DNA of 64,000 nucleotides from contig NZ_FWYB01000020.1 in assembly GCF_900176505.1 (NCBI RefSeq), forward strand, positions 19,801 to 83,800, read 5' to 3'. The translations under genes and the position numbers were made by a program. Every line of letters starts with the position of its first letter. The first letter of the stretch is position 1. The notes under the pieces are model-generated. The model was not told the origin of the DNA, made no database searches, and saw only the letters and a list, made by a program, of their open reading frames with translations. This DNA is from Pedobacter nyackensis (lineage in GTDB: Bacteria > Bacteroidota > Bacteroidia > Sphingobacteriales > Sphingobacteriaceae). Positions 8,114 through 15,809 of this stretch are shown here, one piece after another.

Positions 8114-8192
8114 AAATGTCGGACCTGCATAAAACTCGCTACTCCAAAATTAAAGAGCAGAAAGGATGGCTTAGAAGCAAAAAAGTTAGAAT

Positions 8193-8229
8193 AAAAAAAA
8201 GCAGGTTCCATTTGGAACCTGCTTTTTTT
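8193..8229. terminator. strong bidirectional terminator between the 6S-like RNA and the aminotransferase gene
   Basis: GCAGGTTCC (8201-8209) pairs with GGAACCTGC (8214-8222) across a short ATTT loop, with runs of A and T extending the stem on both sides. It can serve the plus-strand transcript through 8113 and the minus-strand aminotransferase gene that ends at 8267. Confidence 0.9.
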
Positions 8230-8266
8230 GGGGTTAATCTGTGTTAGATTAACTGTGATATAATGA

Positions 8267-9460
8267 TTAGCTAAGTTTAGCTAAGGCATCTTTGATTCTT
8301 GAAACTGCTTTTCTCAATTGATCTTCAGAAGCAGCGTAAGAGATGCGGATACAGTCTTCGTTTCCGAAAGCTTCACCGGTAACTGTTGATACATGGGCTT
8401 CATTCAATAAGTATAAAGAAAGGTCTTCAGCAGTATTGATAACTGTTTCGCCATTCTTTTTGCCGAAATAAGATTTCACTTCAGGGAAGAAATAAAACGC
8501 TCCATCAGGAAGGTTTACTTTAACACCCGGGATTTCTTTTAATAAAGCATAAACGATGTCTCTACGTTTTCTGAATTCATCAACCATTGGTGTTACTGAA
8601 GCTAATCCACTTTGATAACCAGCTAAAGCAGCACGTTGTGAGATAGATGAGGTTCCAGAAGTGATTTGACCTTGTAGTTTATCACAAGCACTTGCAATTT
8701 CTTTGTTTGCAGCCATATAGCCAACTCTCCAGCCAGTCATAGCATAAGATTTAGAGAAACCATTGATCAGGATCACTCTGTCTTTTATAGAGTCAAATTC
8801 TGCGATTGACGTGTGCTTTCCAACGAAATTAATGTGCTCATAGATTTCATCAGAAATGATATAGATGTTCGGGTGTTTTTCAAATACTGCAACCAGATCA
8901 GCAAGTTCTTCTCTGCTGTAAACAGATCCTGTTGGGTTACATGGAGATGAGAACATGAACAATTTACTTTTAGGTGTTATTGCTGCTTCTAATTGTGCTC
9001 CTGTGATTTTAAAGTTATTCTCAACTGTAGCGTTGATGAATACAGTTTCACCTTCTGCAAGCTTAATCATTTCTGAATACGATACCCAGTAAGGAGTTGG
9101 AACGATAACTTCCTCTCCCGGATCAACCAAGCACATTACTGCATTGGCCAGTGATTGTTTTGCTCCCGTAGAAACCACAATCTGATCAAAAGTATAGGTT
9201 AAGCCATTTTCCTTCAAAAGCTTCTCAACAACAGCCTTACGTAATTCAGGGTAACCTGAAACCGGGGTGTAATAAGAGTAATTTTCGTCAATCGCCTTCT
9301 TCGCTGCTTCCTTCACTTCGTTCGGTGTAAAGAAATCCGGCTCACCAAAGCTTAAATTGATAACGTCTATCCCTTTTGCAGATAGTTCTCTTCCTAACTT
9401 CGCCATTTTAATGGTTTGCGACTCAGATAGGTTGTTGATTCTTTTTGATAAAAATGTCAT
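8267..9460 (-). CDS. pyridoxal phosphate-dependent aminotransferase, aspartate aminotransferase type
   Basis: A 397-residue class I aminotransferase of the thermophile-type (Ib) aspartate aminotransferase group. It has the N-terminal INLSFGEPDFFTPNEV block, the cofactor segment SSPCNPTGSVYSREE, and the PLP-lysine region NGFSKSYAMTGWRVGY. It moves amino groups between aspartate or related amino acids and 2-oxoglutarate; exact substrate range is not fixed by sequence. The frame opens at 9502, but the ATG at 9460 is preferred because an exact -7 box (9507-9500) overlaps the longer start. Confidence 0.93.
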   Translation of the reverse strand: MTFLSKRINNLSESQTIKMAKLGRELSAKGIDVINLSFGEPDFFTPNEVKEAAKKAIDENYSYYTPVSGYPELRKAVVEKLLKENGLTYTFDQIVVSTGAKQSLANAVMCLVDPGEEVIVPTPYWVSYSEMIKLAEGETVFINATVENNFKITGAQLEAAITPKSKLFMFSSPCNPTGSVYSREELADLVAVFEKHPNIYIISDEIYEHINFVGKHTSIAEFDSIKDRVILINGFSKSYAMTGWRVGYMAANKEIASACDKLQGQITSGTSSISQRAALAGYQSGLASVTPMVDEFRKRRDIVYALLKEIPGVKVNLPDGAFYFFPEVKSYFGKKNGETVINTAEDLSLYLLNEAHVSTVTGEAFGNEDCIRISYAASEDQLRKAVSRIKDALAKLS

Positions 9461-9499
9461 AGTTTTTAATGCGCAAGCAAATATTATTTTGTGAAATAG

Positions 9500-9507
9500 C
9501 AAATATA
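9500..9507 (-). promoter_or_regulatory. -7 box (TATATTTG) for the aminotransferase gene
   Basis: An exact TAnnTTTG match on the minus strand. Transcription would start near 9494, giving a leader of about 35 bases to the ATG at 9460 and excluding the longer reading-frame start at 9502. Confidence 0.5.
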
Positions 9508-9569
9508 GAAACCTGACGGTATTATAAACTAAAAAAAATACTTTTTATCATAATTTCAGGGTTAAAATG

Positions 9570-9577
9570 TATTTTTG
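9570..9577 (+). promoter_or_regulatory. -7 box (TATTTTTG) for the CDF transporter gene
   Basis: An exact TAnnTTTG match. It overlaps the first possible TTG start (9575), which argues for the second TTG at 9596 as the true start if the box is used. Confidence 0.4.
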
Positions 9578-9595
9578 GCTGCTAAACTCAGCAAT

Positions 9596-10573
9596 TTGCA
9601 ACCCAAAAAAAAAGCCATACTAATCGCACTGTGCGTCAGCATATTGCTCATGCTGGCCAAGTTCGTAGCCTACTTCATGACAAATTCCAATGCCATCCTA
9701 ACAGATGCAGCGGAGAGTATTGTGAATGTTCTGGCTAGTAGTTTCGCGTTTTATAGCATTTATCTGGCTACTTTGCCAAAGGATGAGAACCATCCGTATG
9801 GGCATGGGAAGGTAGAGTTCTTTTCTGCTTTTATTGAAGGTGTACTGATTGGAATAGCAGGTGTTATCATCATTTTTAAATCGGGATACGATTTTATCTA
9901 TCCAAAACCAATTGTCCAGCTCTTTGAAGGTGCTACTATTATTGGGGTTACAGGGGTAGTAAACCTTGTTCTTGCCTATTATTTAATCAATACGGGGAGG
10001 AGATATAAGTCCATTACCCTTGAGGCAGATGGAAAACACTTGTTAACCGATGCCGTTACAAGTGCGGGATTGGTGATTGGGATTATACTTATTAAAATGA
10101 CCGGGATTTTTTGGTTGGATAGTTTAATTTCTATCATTTTTGGACTATATATAGTATTTAATGGCTATAAGCTAACACGACGTTCGGTAGGTGGCTTGAT
10201 GGATGAAAGTAATGTTGAGCTTGTAAAAAGCATTGTAGACATACTGCAGCAAAGCAGAAAAGATCCATGGATAGATGTACATAATTTAAGGGCGCAGCAA
10301 TATGGTGCCGACCTCCATATCGATTGCCATATTACCCTTCCTTATTATTTTGATCTGAACCGTGTTCATCAGGAAATTTCTGAAATAGATAAAATTATTA
10401 ATGGTAATGCTGATCATATGGCCGAGCTGTTTATTCATGCCGACCCTTGTTTGCCGGCCTGCTGCAATTATTGCAGAATGAAGGAATGTTCGGTCAGACA
10501 AGAGCCTTTTAGAGGGGAGATTAAGTGGACTATAGAAAATGCGACTAAAAACCAAAAACATTTTGATCAATGA
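9596..10573 (+). CDS. cation diffusion facilitator family transporter
   Basis: A CDF-type divalent metal exporter of about 325 residues that moves ions such as zinc, iron or manganese out of the cytosol in exchange for protons. It has the first-helix metal site TDAAESIVNV (D and D/E spaced in helix II), HPYGHGKVEFFSA between helices, and a second TDAVTSAG site in helix V, plus a cytosolic C-terminal domain. The C-terminus is unusual in carrying CLPACCNYCRMKEC, a cysteine-rich tail that might bind metal. There is no usable ATG: TTG at 9575 or 9596 must start it, and the promoter position favours 9596. The nudix gene overlaps its end by four bases. Confidence 0.9.
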   Translation: MQPKKKAILIALCVSILLMLAKFVAYFMTNSNAILTDAAESIVNVLASSFAFYSIYLATLPKDENHPYGHGKVEFFSAFIEGVLIGIAGVIIIFKSGYDFIYPKPIVQLFEGATIIGVTGVVNLVLAYYLINTGRRYKSITLEADGKHLLTDAVTSAGLVIGIILIKMTGIFWLDSLISIIFGLYIVFNGYKLTRRSVGGLMDESNVELVKSIVDILQQSRKDPWIDVHNLRAQQYGADLHIDCHITLPYYFDLNRVHQEISEIDKIINGNADHMAELFIHADPCLPACCNYCRMKECSVRQEPFRGEIKWTIENATKNQKHFDQ

Positions 10574-11010
10574 GTTATTTTAACGTAAGGGTATACGGCT
10601 TGCTAATTAATGCTGAAAATCAGGTATTGATTAGTGATGAACAATCGGGTGGTAAGCTTTTTAGTAAATTTCCGGGAGGAGGTCTTGAACTTGGTGAAGG
10701 TCTTGTTGATGCCCTTAAAAGGGAATTTATGGAGGAATGTAATGCCGAAATAGAGGTGCTGGGCCATTTATATACTACTGATTTTTACGAGCAGTCTTCA
10801 TTTAATGATAGTCAGATATTAAGCATCTATTACCTGGTTAAAGAAGTATATCCATTGAACCTTAGTTTTAAAACCATTGCTTTTGATTTTGATGAAGGCA
10901 CTTCCCAGTCTTTCAGATGGATTGGTTTGGATGAACTTAAAACAGACAATGTGACCTTTAAAACAGATAAAACTGCGGTGGAGCTATTACTGAAACAATA
11001 CGAATTATGA
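10570..11010 (+). CDS. nudix hydrolase
   Basis: A 146-residue single-domain nudix hydrolase. The nudix box reads GGLELGEGLVDALKREFMEE, matching GX5EX7REUXEE, with Asn in place of the usual Gly after the Cys that follows. These enzymes cleave nucleoside diphosphates linked to another moiety; the substrate is not predictable here. It overlaps the CDF gene by four bases (ATGA) and bioA by four bases, so it belongs to a tightly packed operon. Confidence 0.9.
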   Translation: MSYFNVRVYGLLINAENQVLISDEQSGGKLFSKFPGGGLELGEGLVDALKREFMEECNAEIEVLGHLYTTDFYEQSSFNDSQILSIYYLVKEVYPLNLSFKTIAFDFDEGTSQSFRWIGLDELKTDNVTFKTDKTAVELLLKQYEL

Positions 11011-12275
11011 GTTTGACAACACGTGATGCACAGGTGATCTGGCATCCCTATACCCAAATGAAAAACCCTTTACCTCATATTCCTATTGTAAGAGGAGAGG
11101 GAGTTTACTTGTTTGACGAAGAAGGTAAAAAGTATATTGATGCAGTTTCCAGCTGGTGGGTGAATATTCATGGTCATGCACACCCCCATATTGCAGCTAG
11201 AGTTGCCGAACAATTGAATACACTTGAACATGTGATATTTGCAGGATTCACACATGAACCTGCCGTACAGTTGGCTGAGCGTTTGCTGCTCCTATTGCCT
11301 GGAGATCAGTCTAAAGTTTTTTATAGCGACAATGGTTCTACCGCAGTTGAAGTAGCATTAAAAATGTGTTTACAGTACTGGGTTAATACTGGTAAAATTA
11401 CCCGTAAAAAAGTCATTGCTTTTAAAGATGCCTATCATGGTGATACTTTTGGCGCCATGTCGGTTAGCGGTCGAAGTATATTTACTGATCCCTTTAACCA
11501 ATTGCTATTTGACGTAGAGTTTATAGACCTACCCAATGCCCAGAATATCGAGCAGCTTAAATCGAAAATTAACTACCTGTCTAACGAGGTTGCCTGCTTT
11601 ATCTTCGAGCCCATGGTACTTGGAGCCAGTGGAATGCTGATGTATGAAGCTCAATATCTTGACGAACTGCTTGCTACTTGTCAGAAGCATGGTATTTTAA
11701 CCATTGCAGATGAGGTAATGACGGGTTTTGGTCGTACAGGAAAGTACTTTTCATGCGAAGCATTAAGTCTTAAACCCGATATATTTTGCCTTTCAAAAGG
11801 ACTTACAGGTGGTACGATGCCACTTGGTGTGACAACCTGTAACATTAAGATATTTGAGGCTTTTTTAAGTGACGATAAGCTTAAAACGCTGTACCATGGG
11901 CATTCATTTACAGCTAATCCTGTAGCCTGCGCAGCCTCATTGGCAAGTTTGGATATCTTATTGAAGCCGGAAACACTGGAGAATATTAAAAGGGTAGAAA
12001 GTAAACACCGTGAATTTGCAGAAAAGATCAAAGGCCATCCTAAGTTGAAAGCGATCAGGCAAGCTGGTACTATACTGGTCATGGAATGGGAGACGGGTAA
12101 TGATACTTCTTATTTATGTGGATTAAGGGATAAATTATATCTGTATTTTTTAGAACAAGGTATCGTATTGCGACCTTTAGGCAATGTATTATATATTTTG
12201 CCTCCTTATGTAATAAGTAATGAAGATCTGGAGTATATTTACCGAACGATTTTACAGGCACTAAAAGATATATAA
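11007..12275 (+). CDS. bioA: adenosylmethionine-8-amino-7-oxononanoate aminotransferase
   Basis: A 422-residue class III aminotransferase that converts KAPA to DAPA in biotin synthesis with SAM as amino donor. The N-terminal IWHPYTQM is the BioA signature; SSWWVNIHGHAHP, YSDNGSTAVEVALKM, IADEVMTGFGRTG and LSKGLTGGTMPLG (with the PLP lysine) follow. It overlaps the nudix gene by four bases, and the diiron-like protein gene starts two bases after its stop. bioB, bioD and bioF are not in the window. Confidence 0.96.
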   Translation: MSLTTRDAQVIWHPYTQMKNPLPHIPIVRGEGVYLFDEEGKKYIDAVSSWWVNIHGHAHPHIAARVAEQLNTLEHVIFAGFTHEPAVQLAERLLLLLPGDQSKVFYSDNGSTAVEVALKMCLQYWVNTGKITRKKVIAFKDAYHGDTFGAMSVSGRSIFTDPFNQLLFDVEFIDLPNAQNIEQLKSKINYLSNEVACFIFEPMVLGASGMLMYEAQYLDELLATCQKHGILTIADEVMTGFGRTGKYFSCEALSLKPDIFCLSKGLTGGTMPLGVTTCNIKIFEAFLSDDKLKTLYHGHSFTANPVACAASLASLDILLKPETLENIKRVESKHREFAEKIKGHPKLKAIRQAGTILVMEWETGNDTSYLCGLRDKLYLYFLEQGIVLRPLGNVLYILPPYVISNEDLEYIYRTILQALKDI

Positions 12276-12277
12276 AT

Positions 12278-12886
12278 ATGCAGATTCAGGCAATTTTGGA
12301 GAATATAGTAAATGATAATGTTTTACACTCCAAATGGTTAAATACATTGTCTTACATGGAGAATGCTGGAGCAAAGAAAATTTCGGCATCTGAACATAAA
12401 GAGCAGGTGAACCTGATTATTCTTAAACATGCCGCTGAAGAGCACCGTCATGCTTATTATTTGAAAAAGCAATTGGACAAGTTGGATGGAGATCTTTGTA
12501 AAACTTATACCAATGATGAGCTTTTAACACCTAATCATACTAAGTTTTATTTGAATGCACTGGATGTAGCAGTTTGTCGTTATTTGAAGGAGGAGTTTGA
12601 TTTGATAGGATGTGAGTTGAAATTTGCTGCTTATTTGTTTGTTACCTACGCTATTGAAGTAAGAGCGGATGAATTATATCCTGTTTACCAGGATGTTTTA
12701 ACCAAGGCAGGGAGTAAAGTAAATGTCAAATCTATTATTTTGGAGGAGGAAGGACATTTGGAGGAAATGATAAATCAGTTGCAGACCTTTTCGGCCGACT
12801 GGGAAAAACATGCAGATGTGGTTGTAAAGATGGAACAGAATATGTTTGCCGATTGGATACAGAATTTAGGTAAACAGGTATCGTAA
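12278..12886 (+). CDS. ferritin-like diiron-carboxylate protein of unknown function, coupled to bioA
   Basis: I do not recognise this 202-residue protein as a named family. It is mostly helical with no signal peptide. Two E...ExxH sets are visible: E28 with E55-x-x-H58 (AEEHRH) and E127 with E157-x-x-H160 (EEEGH), spaced 27 and 30 residues apart. That is the ligand pattern of ferritin-like diiron proteins such as rubrerythrin, MiaE or AurF. The gene begins two bases after the bioA stop codon, so it is almost certainly co-translated. A role as an oxygenase or oxidase linked to biotin is inference; an iron-store or peroxide role is also possible. Confidence 0.75.
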   Translation: MQIQAILENIVNDNVLHSKWLNTLSYMENAGAKKISASEHKEQVNLIILKHAAEEHRHAYYLKKQLDKLDGDLCKTYTNDELLTPNHTKFYLNALDVAVCRYLKEEFDLIGCELKFAAYLFVTYAIEVRADELYPVYQDVLTKAGSKVNVKSIILEEEGHLEEMINQLQTFSADWEKHADVVVKMEQNMFADWIQNLGKQVS

Positions 12887-12912
12887 TATAACAGATATTA
12901 ATTTTTATAGGT

Positions 12913-12952
12913 GAAAGCCTGCTTTGTAATTCAATTATAAAGCAGGCTTTTC
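12913..12952 (+). terminator. terminator of the CDF-nudix-bioA-diiron operon
   Basis: GAAAGCCTGCTTTGTAAT (12913-12930) pairs with ATTATAAAGCAGGCTTTTC (from 12934) with one small irregularity, followed by TGTTTTTG. This is a strong intrinsic terminator. Confidence 0.88.
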
Positions 12953-13053
12953 TGTTTTTGAGTATTACGTAATTGTGTAACAATTTTATAAAAGCACTTG
13001 CTTATCGAGGTTTCTTTGAAGGAACATGTATAGTTTATAGAAAATATTAAATT

Positions 13054-13758
13054 ATGCAAAAAGATAAGAAATGTTTAATTGGTAGATGCGGACAGAAGGC
13101 CGACTACACCGGGAAGTTTTGTAGTAGAGTGTGCGAAGAACTCACGCACTCTGAATTCGATATGCAGGTGGTTGATGATTTTATTCGCTATTTGAATGGC
13201 TTATTAAATGTTAGTGATCACCTTCGTAGATGTATTTCGCCGATGCTTTGGGTACGGACATTTGCTAAAAAGGAGCGGATCGTAAGATCAGGAGAAATTT
13301 GTACAGCCTCTTTCTGGTTGAAGTCTGGATATGGGCGTTGTTTTGTCGATGCAAAGGACAAGGAGGGGCTACCATTTGAAAAGACGGTAAGGTTTTATGG
13401 GCCAGGTAAAATAGCTGCTATTCATTCAGGTTTTTTTAATGATAAGCCTAGTCCTTTTAATTTTGAATTATCTGCTGGTGCTGTGGTTGTTCCCTTTTCC
13501 AGGAGTTGTTTTGAAAAACTAAAATTAAATGCACCGGAGGCAGGAGATCTTGCAAACAGTATTATGGCGATGGAAGGGGTGGATGAATTAGAGAAAACGG
13601 ACCTCCTAAGGTTGAAGGCGAGACCAAGTTATCAGGAGTTTCTTAGGGTTTTTGGTGTTGGAATAGAACAGTGTTTTGCTATAAAACACATTGCCAGTTA
13701 TTTAGAGATGAGCCCTAATTTTTTAAGTCGAATACGTAGTGAGTGCAATAGAAAATAA
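13054..13758 (+). CDS. Crp/Fnr-like transcriptional regulator with N-terminal cysteine cluster
   Basis: A 234-residue protein. Residues 1-30 hold four cysteines, C7, C12, C23 and C27 (C-x4-C-x10-C-x3-C), a possible zinc knuckle or iron-sulfur site. Residues about 40-165 resemble a cyclic-nucleotide-binding beta-roll (RIVRSGEICTASFWLKSGYG, FYGPGKIAAI). The C-terminus, AIKHIASYLEMSPNFLSRIR, matches the recognition helix of Bacteroidetes Crp-like regulators. The effector is unknown. It is followed by an Lrp-type regulator with its own promoter. Confidence 0.75.
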   Translation: MQKDKKCLIGRCGQKADYTGKFCSRVCEELTHSEFDMQVVDDFIRYLNGLLNVSDHLRRCISPMLWVRTFAKKERIVRSGEICTASFWLKSGYGRCFVDAKDKEGLPFEKTVRFYGPGKIAAIHSGFFNDKPSPFNFELSAGAVVVPFSRSCFEKLKLNAPEAGDLANSIMAMEGVDELEKTDLLRLKARPSYQEFLRVFGVGIEQCFAIKHIASYLEMSPNFLSRIRSECNRK

Positions 13759-13809
13759 TTTGATTTTAAAAAGTATCTATGGATAGTTTTTCTAGCATTC
13801 CATTGTCAG

Positions 13810-13817
13810 TAATTTTG
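13810..13817 (+). promoter_or_regulatory. -7 box (TAATTTTG) for the Lrp-type regulator
   Basis: An exact TAnnTTTG match 25 bases before the ATG at 13843. The upstream TTTG element is poor. Confidence 0.45.
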
Positions 13818-13842
13818 TCATATTCAAAAAAACTCTAATTAT

Positions 13843-14337
13843 ATGCCTCACAATCTAGATGAGAAGGACATTAAGGTCCTGTCTCAATTACAAAAAAATG
13901 CACGGGCTAGTGCTCATGAAATTTCCAGAAGAACCCACTTATCACCTAATGCAGTAAGAGCAAGGATAAGAAAGTTAGAGAACAAAGGATACATTAAACA
14001 ATATGTAGCTGTTTTGAACAGGAAGATGCTGGACCGTAGACTGATGTCGATTACCGGGATTAGTTTAGCTAGTAATAGTAGCGAAAATCTAAAGTCTTTT
14101 CTGGAGTTTATAAATCGTGTCCCGGAGGTCTCTCTTTGTCATCACGTCAGTGGGACTTATGATTTTCTCCTGCAGATATTTGCAATTGATATGAAGGATT
14201 ATCACAATTTGCTGGTTAATAAACTGGGGGCGTTTGGGGAAATTAATGGAACATTCAGCTTTTTTGTGCTAAACGAAGTAGGCACGGGGCATTTTGTTGA
14301 TTTAACCCATTTACTGAGAAGGAATAATCTGAATTAA
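13843..14337 (+). CDS. Lrp/AsnC family transcriptional regulator
   Basis: A 164-residue regulator. The N-terminal winged helix reads LDEKDIKVLSQLQKNARASA and then EISRRTHLSPNAVRARIRKLENKGYI (the recognition helix is in the second stretch). The C-terminal RAM/AsnC domain follows from about residue 65, with SLCHHVSGTYDFLLQIFAIDM. Such proteins form octamers and respond to amino acids. It ends shortly before a terminator and faces the alpha/beta hydrolase gene. Confidence 0.93.
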   Translation: MPHNLDEKDIKVLSQLQKNARASAHEISRRTHLSPNAVRARIRKLENKGYIKQYVAVLNRKMLDRRLMSITGISLASNSSENLKSFLEFINRVPEVSLCHHVSGTYDFLLQIFAIDMKDYHNLLVNKLGAFGEINGTFSFFVLNEVGTGHFVDLTHLLRRNNLN

Positions 14338-14359
14338 GCTGCAGGAATCAGAATTGCTC

Positions 14360-14385
14360 AAGCTCCCGATCAGGGAGCTTTTTAT
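14360..14385 (+). terminator. terminator after the Lrp-type regulator
   Basis: AAGCTCCC (14360-14367) and GGGAGCTT (14373-14380) with loop GATCA, followed by TTTATTTTAT. It separates the converging regulator and hydrolase genes. Confidence 0.85.
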
Positions 14386-14386
14386 T

Positions 14387-15199
14387 TTATCTATCTAACC
14401 ATTTGTTAATAAAAAGCAATACTTCTTTGCTTTCCGGTTCATTATGCATTTCATGATACAAATTGTCCCATTCTTTGTAAGTAAGCAATTCTTTGGGCGC
14501 ACGTTCAGCAAATAGTCGGGAACCTTCTACTGCAGTAAACTCATCGGCGTTACCATGTATAAGCAAAGATTTAACATGTAACTGATCTGCATGTTGCAGA
14601 CACCAGCTTCCATTCTGTATCATGTCATTAGCCAGTCTGAAACTAAGTCTGTCATGGCGTAACGGATCTTTCCTGAATTTTTCAACAGCAGCTGGATCAT
14701 GTGAGATTTTCTCAATAGCAAGTCCCTGACCTACGCGAACATTTGGAGCCAGGCTGGTCAGCACTTTTAAAGAACCTTTCAGAAATGCACCCGGTCGCAT
14801 GGCAACGATGAGTGCAGGAGCAGAAATTACTGCTGCCAGCAATTTGGGCTGTCGTTTAAGCAAAAACCCTGTCAGCACACCACCACCCATACTATGTCCA
14901 TACATTACTACAGGTTTCTCGAATTGCGTTTTTACATGACTTAAGAAAGCTTCCAGATAATCGAACATAAATTCGAAGCCCCGGGAAGCCCCTCTAAGTC
15001 CGTCCGTTTTCCCATGGCCATAATGATCTATACCGGTAACTGCATAACCTCGTTCCATGAAAAAAGCTGCAACATGATCATAACGGCCAATATGTTCCCC
15101 AATACCATGAACAATGATCATTACTTTATCAAATTTATCTGGAATCCAATTGAGACCCCTGAATTTTGTTTGCTGATAAGTCCAATAGAATTCGTTCAT
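14387..15199 (-). CDS. alpha/beta hydrolase (serine aminopeptidase/monoacylglycerol lipase-like)
   Basis: A 270-residue cytosolic hydrolase of the S33/lysophospholipase group. The oxyanion region is MIIVHGIGEHIGRYDHVAAF, the nucleophile elbow is YGHSMGGGV, the acid is in LLIHGNADEFTAV, and the catalytic histidine is in WDNLYHEMHNEPE near the C-terminus. The pattern resembles monoglyceride lipases. It follows a DinB-like gene by 21 bases on the same strand. The natural substrate is unknown. Confidence 0.9.
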   Translation of the reverse strand: MNEFYWTYQQTKFRGLNWIPDKFDKVMIIVHGIGEHIGRYDHVAAFFMERGYAVTGIDHYGHGKTDGLRGASRGFEFMFDYLEAFLSHVKTQFEKPVVMYGHSMGGGVLTGFLLKRQPKLLAAVISAPALIVAMRPGAFLKGSLKVLTSLAPNVRVGQGLAIEKISHDPAAVEKFRKDPLRHDRLSFRLANDMIQNGSWCLQHADQLHVKSLLIHGNADEFTAVEGSRLFAERAPKELLTYKEWDNLYHEMHNEPESKEVLLFINKWLDR

Positions 15200-15220
15200 A
15201 GGGTCGGTTTTTTAATAATG

Positions 15221-15721
15221 TTAGTTCATAGCCGGTAAGCCCATTGCAACCCATTCTTCTTTAGAAGGACCATAAAGTCCCGGAACAGGTATTCCCAATA
15301 CACGCATAATTACAGTCATTTGTCCGCGGTGATGCGTTTGATGGGTCAAAAGTATATGTAAAATTTTTCCTTTCATCCACTCATCGCCGTACATCGGTAC
15401 CAACTCCTCAAGAGCCGAATCTGTCCATTTTAATCGTACAGCACGGCAAAGTAGTTCAGAGTTGGTTTTGTAAATGTCACTGATTATTTCTATGGTTTCA
15501 GGAATATCCTGGTGTTCCAATAAATCTTCAGCAAGTAACCCGGCACGTTTCCCCATTTCAGTGATGGTTTGAGTTAAATGCCAGGCAAGTCGGTCTAAAG
15601 TACGGACATCCTCGTGAATCCTTTCGGATTTGCTTTCAGCACTGATTAAACTAAAAATCTTTAAGGTAAACTCTTCCTCATTTTTCCAGTCTTTCAGGAA
15701 ATCATCAATTTTCCGATACAT
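15221..15721 (-). CDS. DinB family protein
   Basis: A 166-residue DinB/YfiT-like four-helix bundle protein. The putative metal-binding histidines are in LAWHLTQT (about residue 48) and in the pair ILLTHQTHHRGQMTVIMRVL, followed by the conserved VPGLYGPSKEEW tail. Family members are metal-dependent, some acting as thiol transferases or hydrolases; the role here is unknown. It is the upstream partner of the hydrolase gene. Confidence 0.88.
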   Translation of the reverse strand: MYRKIDDFLKDWKNEEEFTLKIFSLISAESKSERIHEDVRTLDRLAWHLTQTITEMGKRAGLLAEDLLEHQDIPETIEIISDIYKTNSELLCRAVRLKWTDSALEELVPMYGDEWMKGKILHILLTHQTHHRGQMTVIMRVLGIPVPGLYGPSKEEWVAMGLPAMN

Positions 15722-15809
15722 TTTAATATGATATTTGAAAAGCTAATTTGGTAAGATTAATCCTAACTGCAAATTTTAATTTTCTATTTTTACGATTTAC
15801 GTTGTAATT

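Noticed and set aside
9461..9502. Longer N-terminus for the aspartate aminotransferase
   Set aside because: An exact -7 promoter box overlaps that start, and the extra 14 residues do not fit the family.
10286..10570. Open frame of 94 codons on the minus strand inside the CDF transporter gene
   Set aside because: It lies wholly within a clear CDF gene in the opposite direction and shows no domain or start signal.
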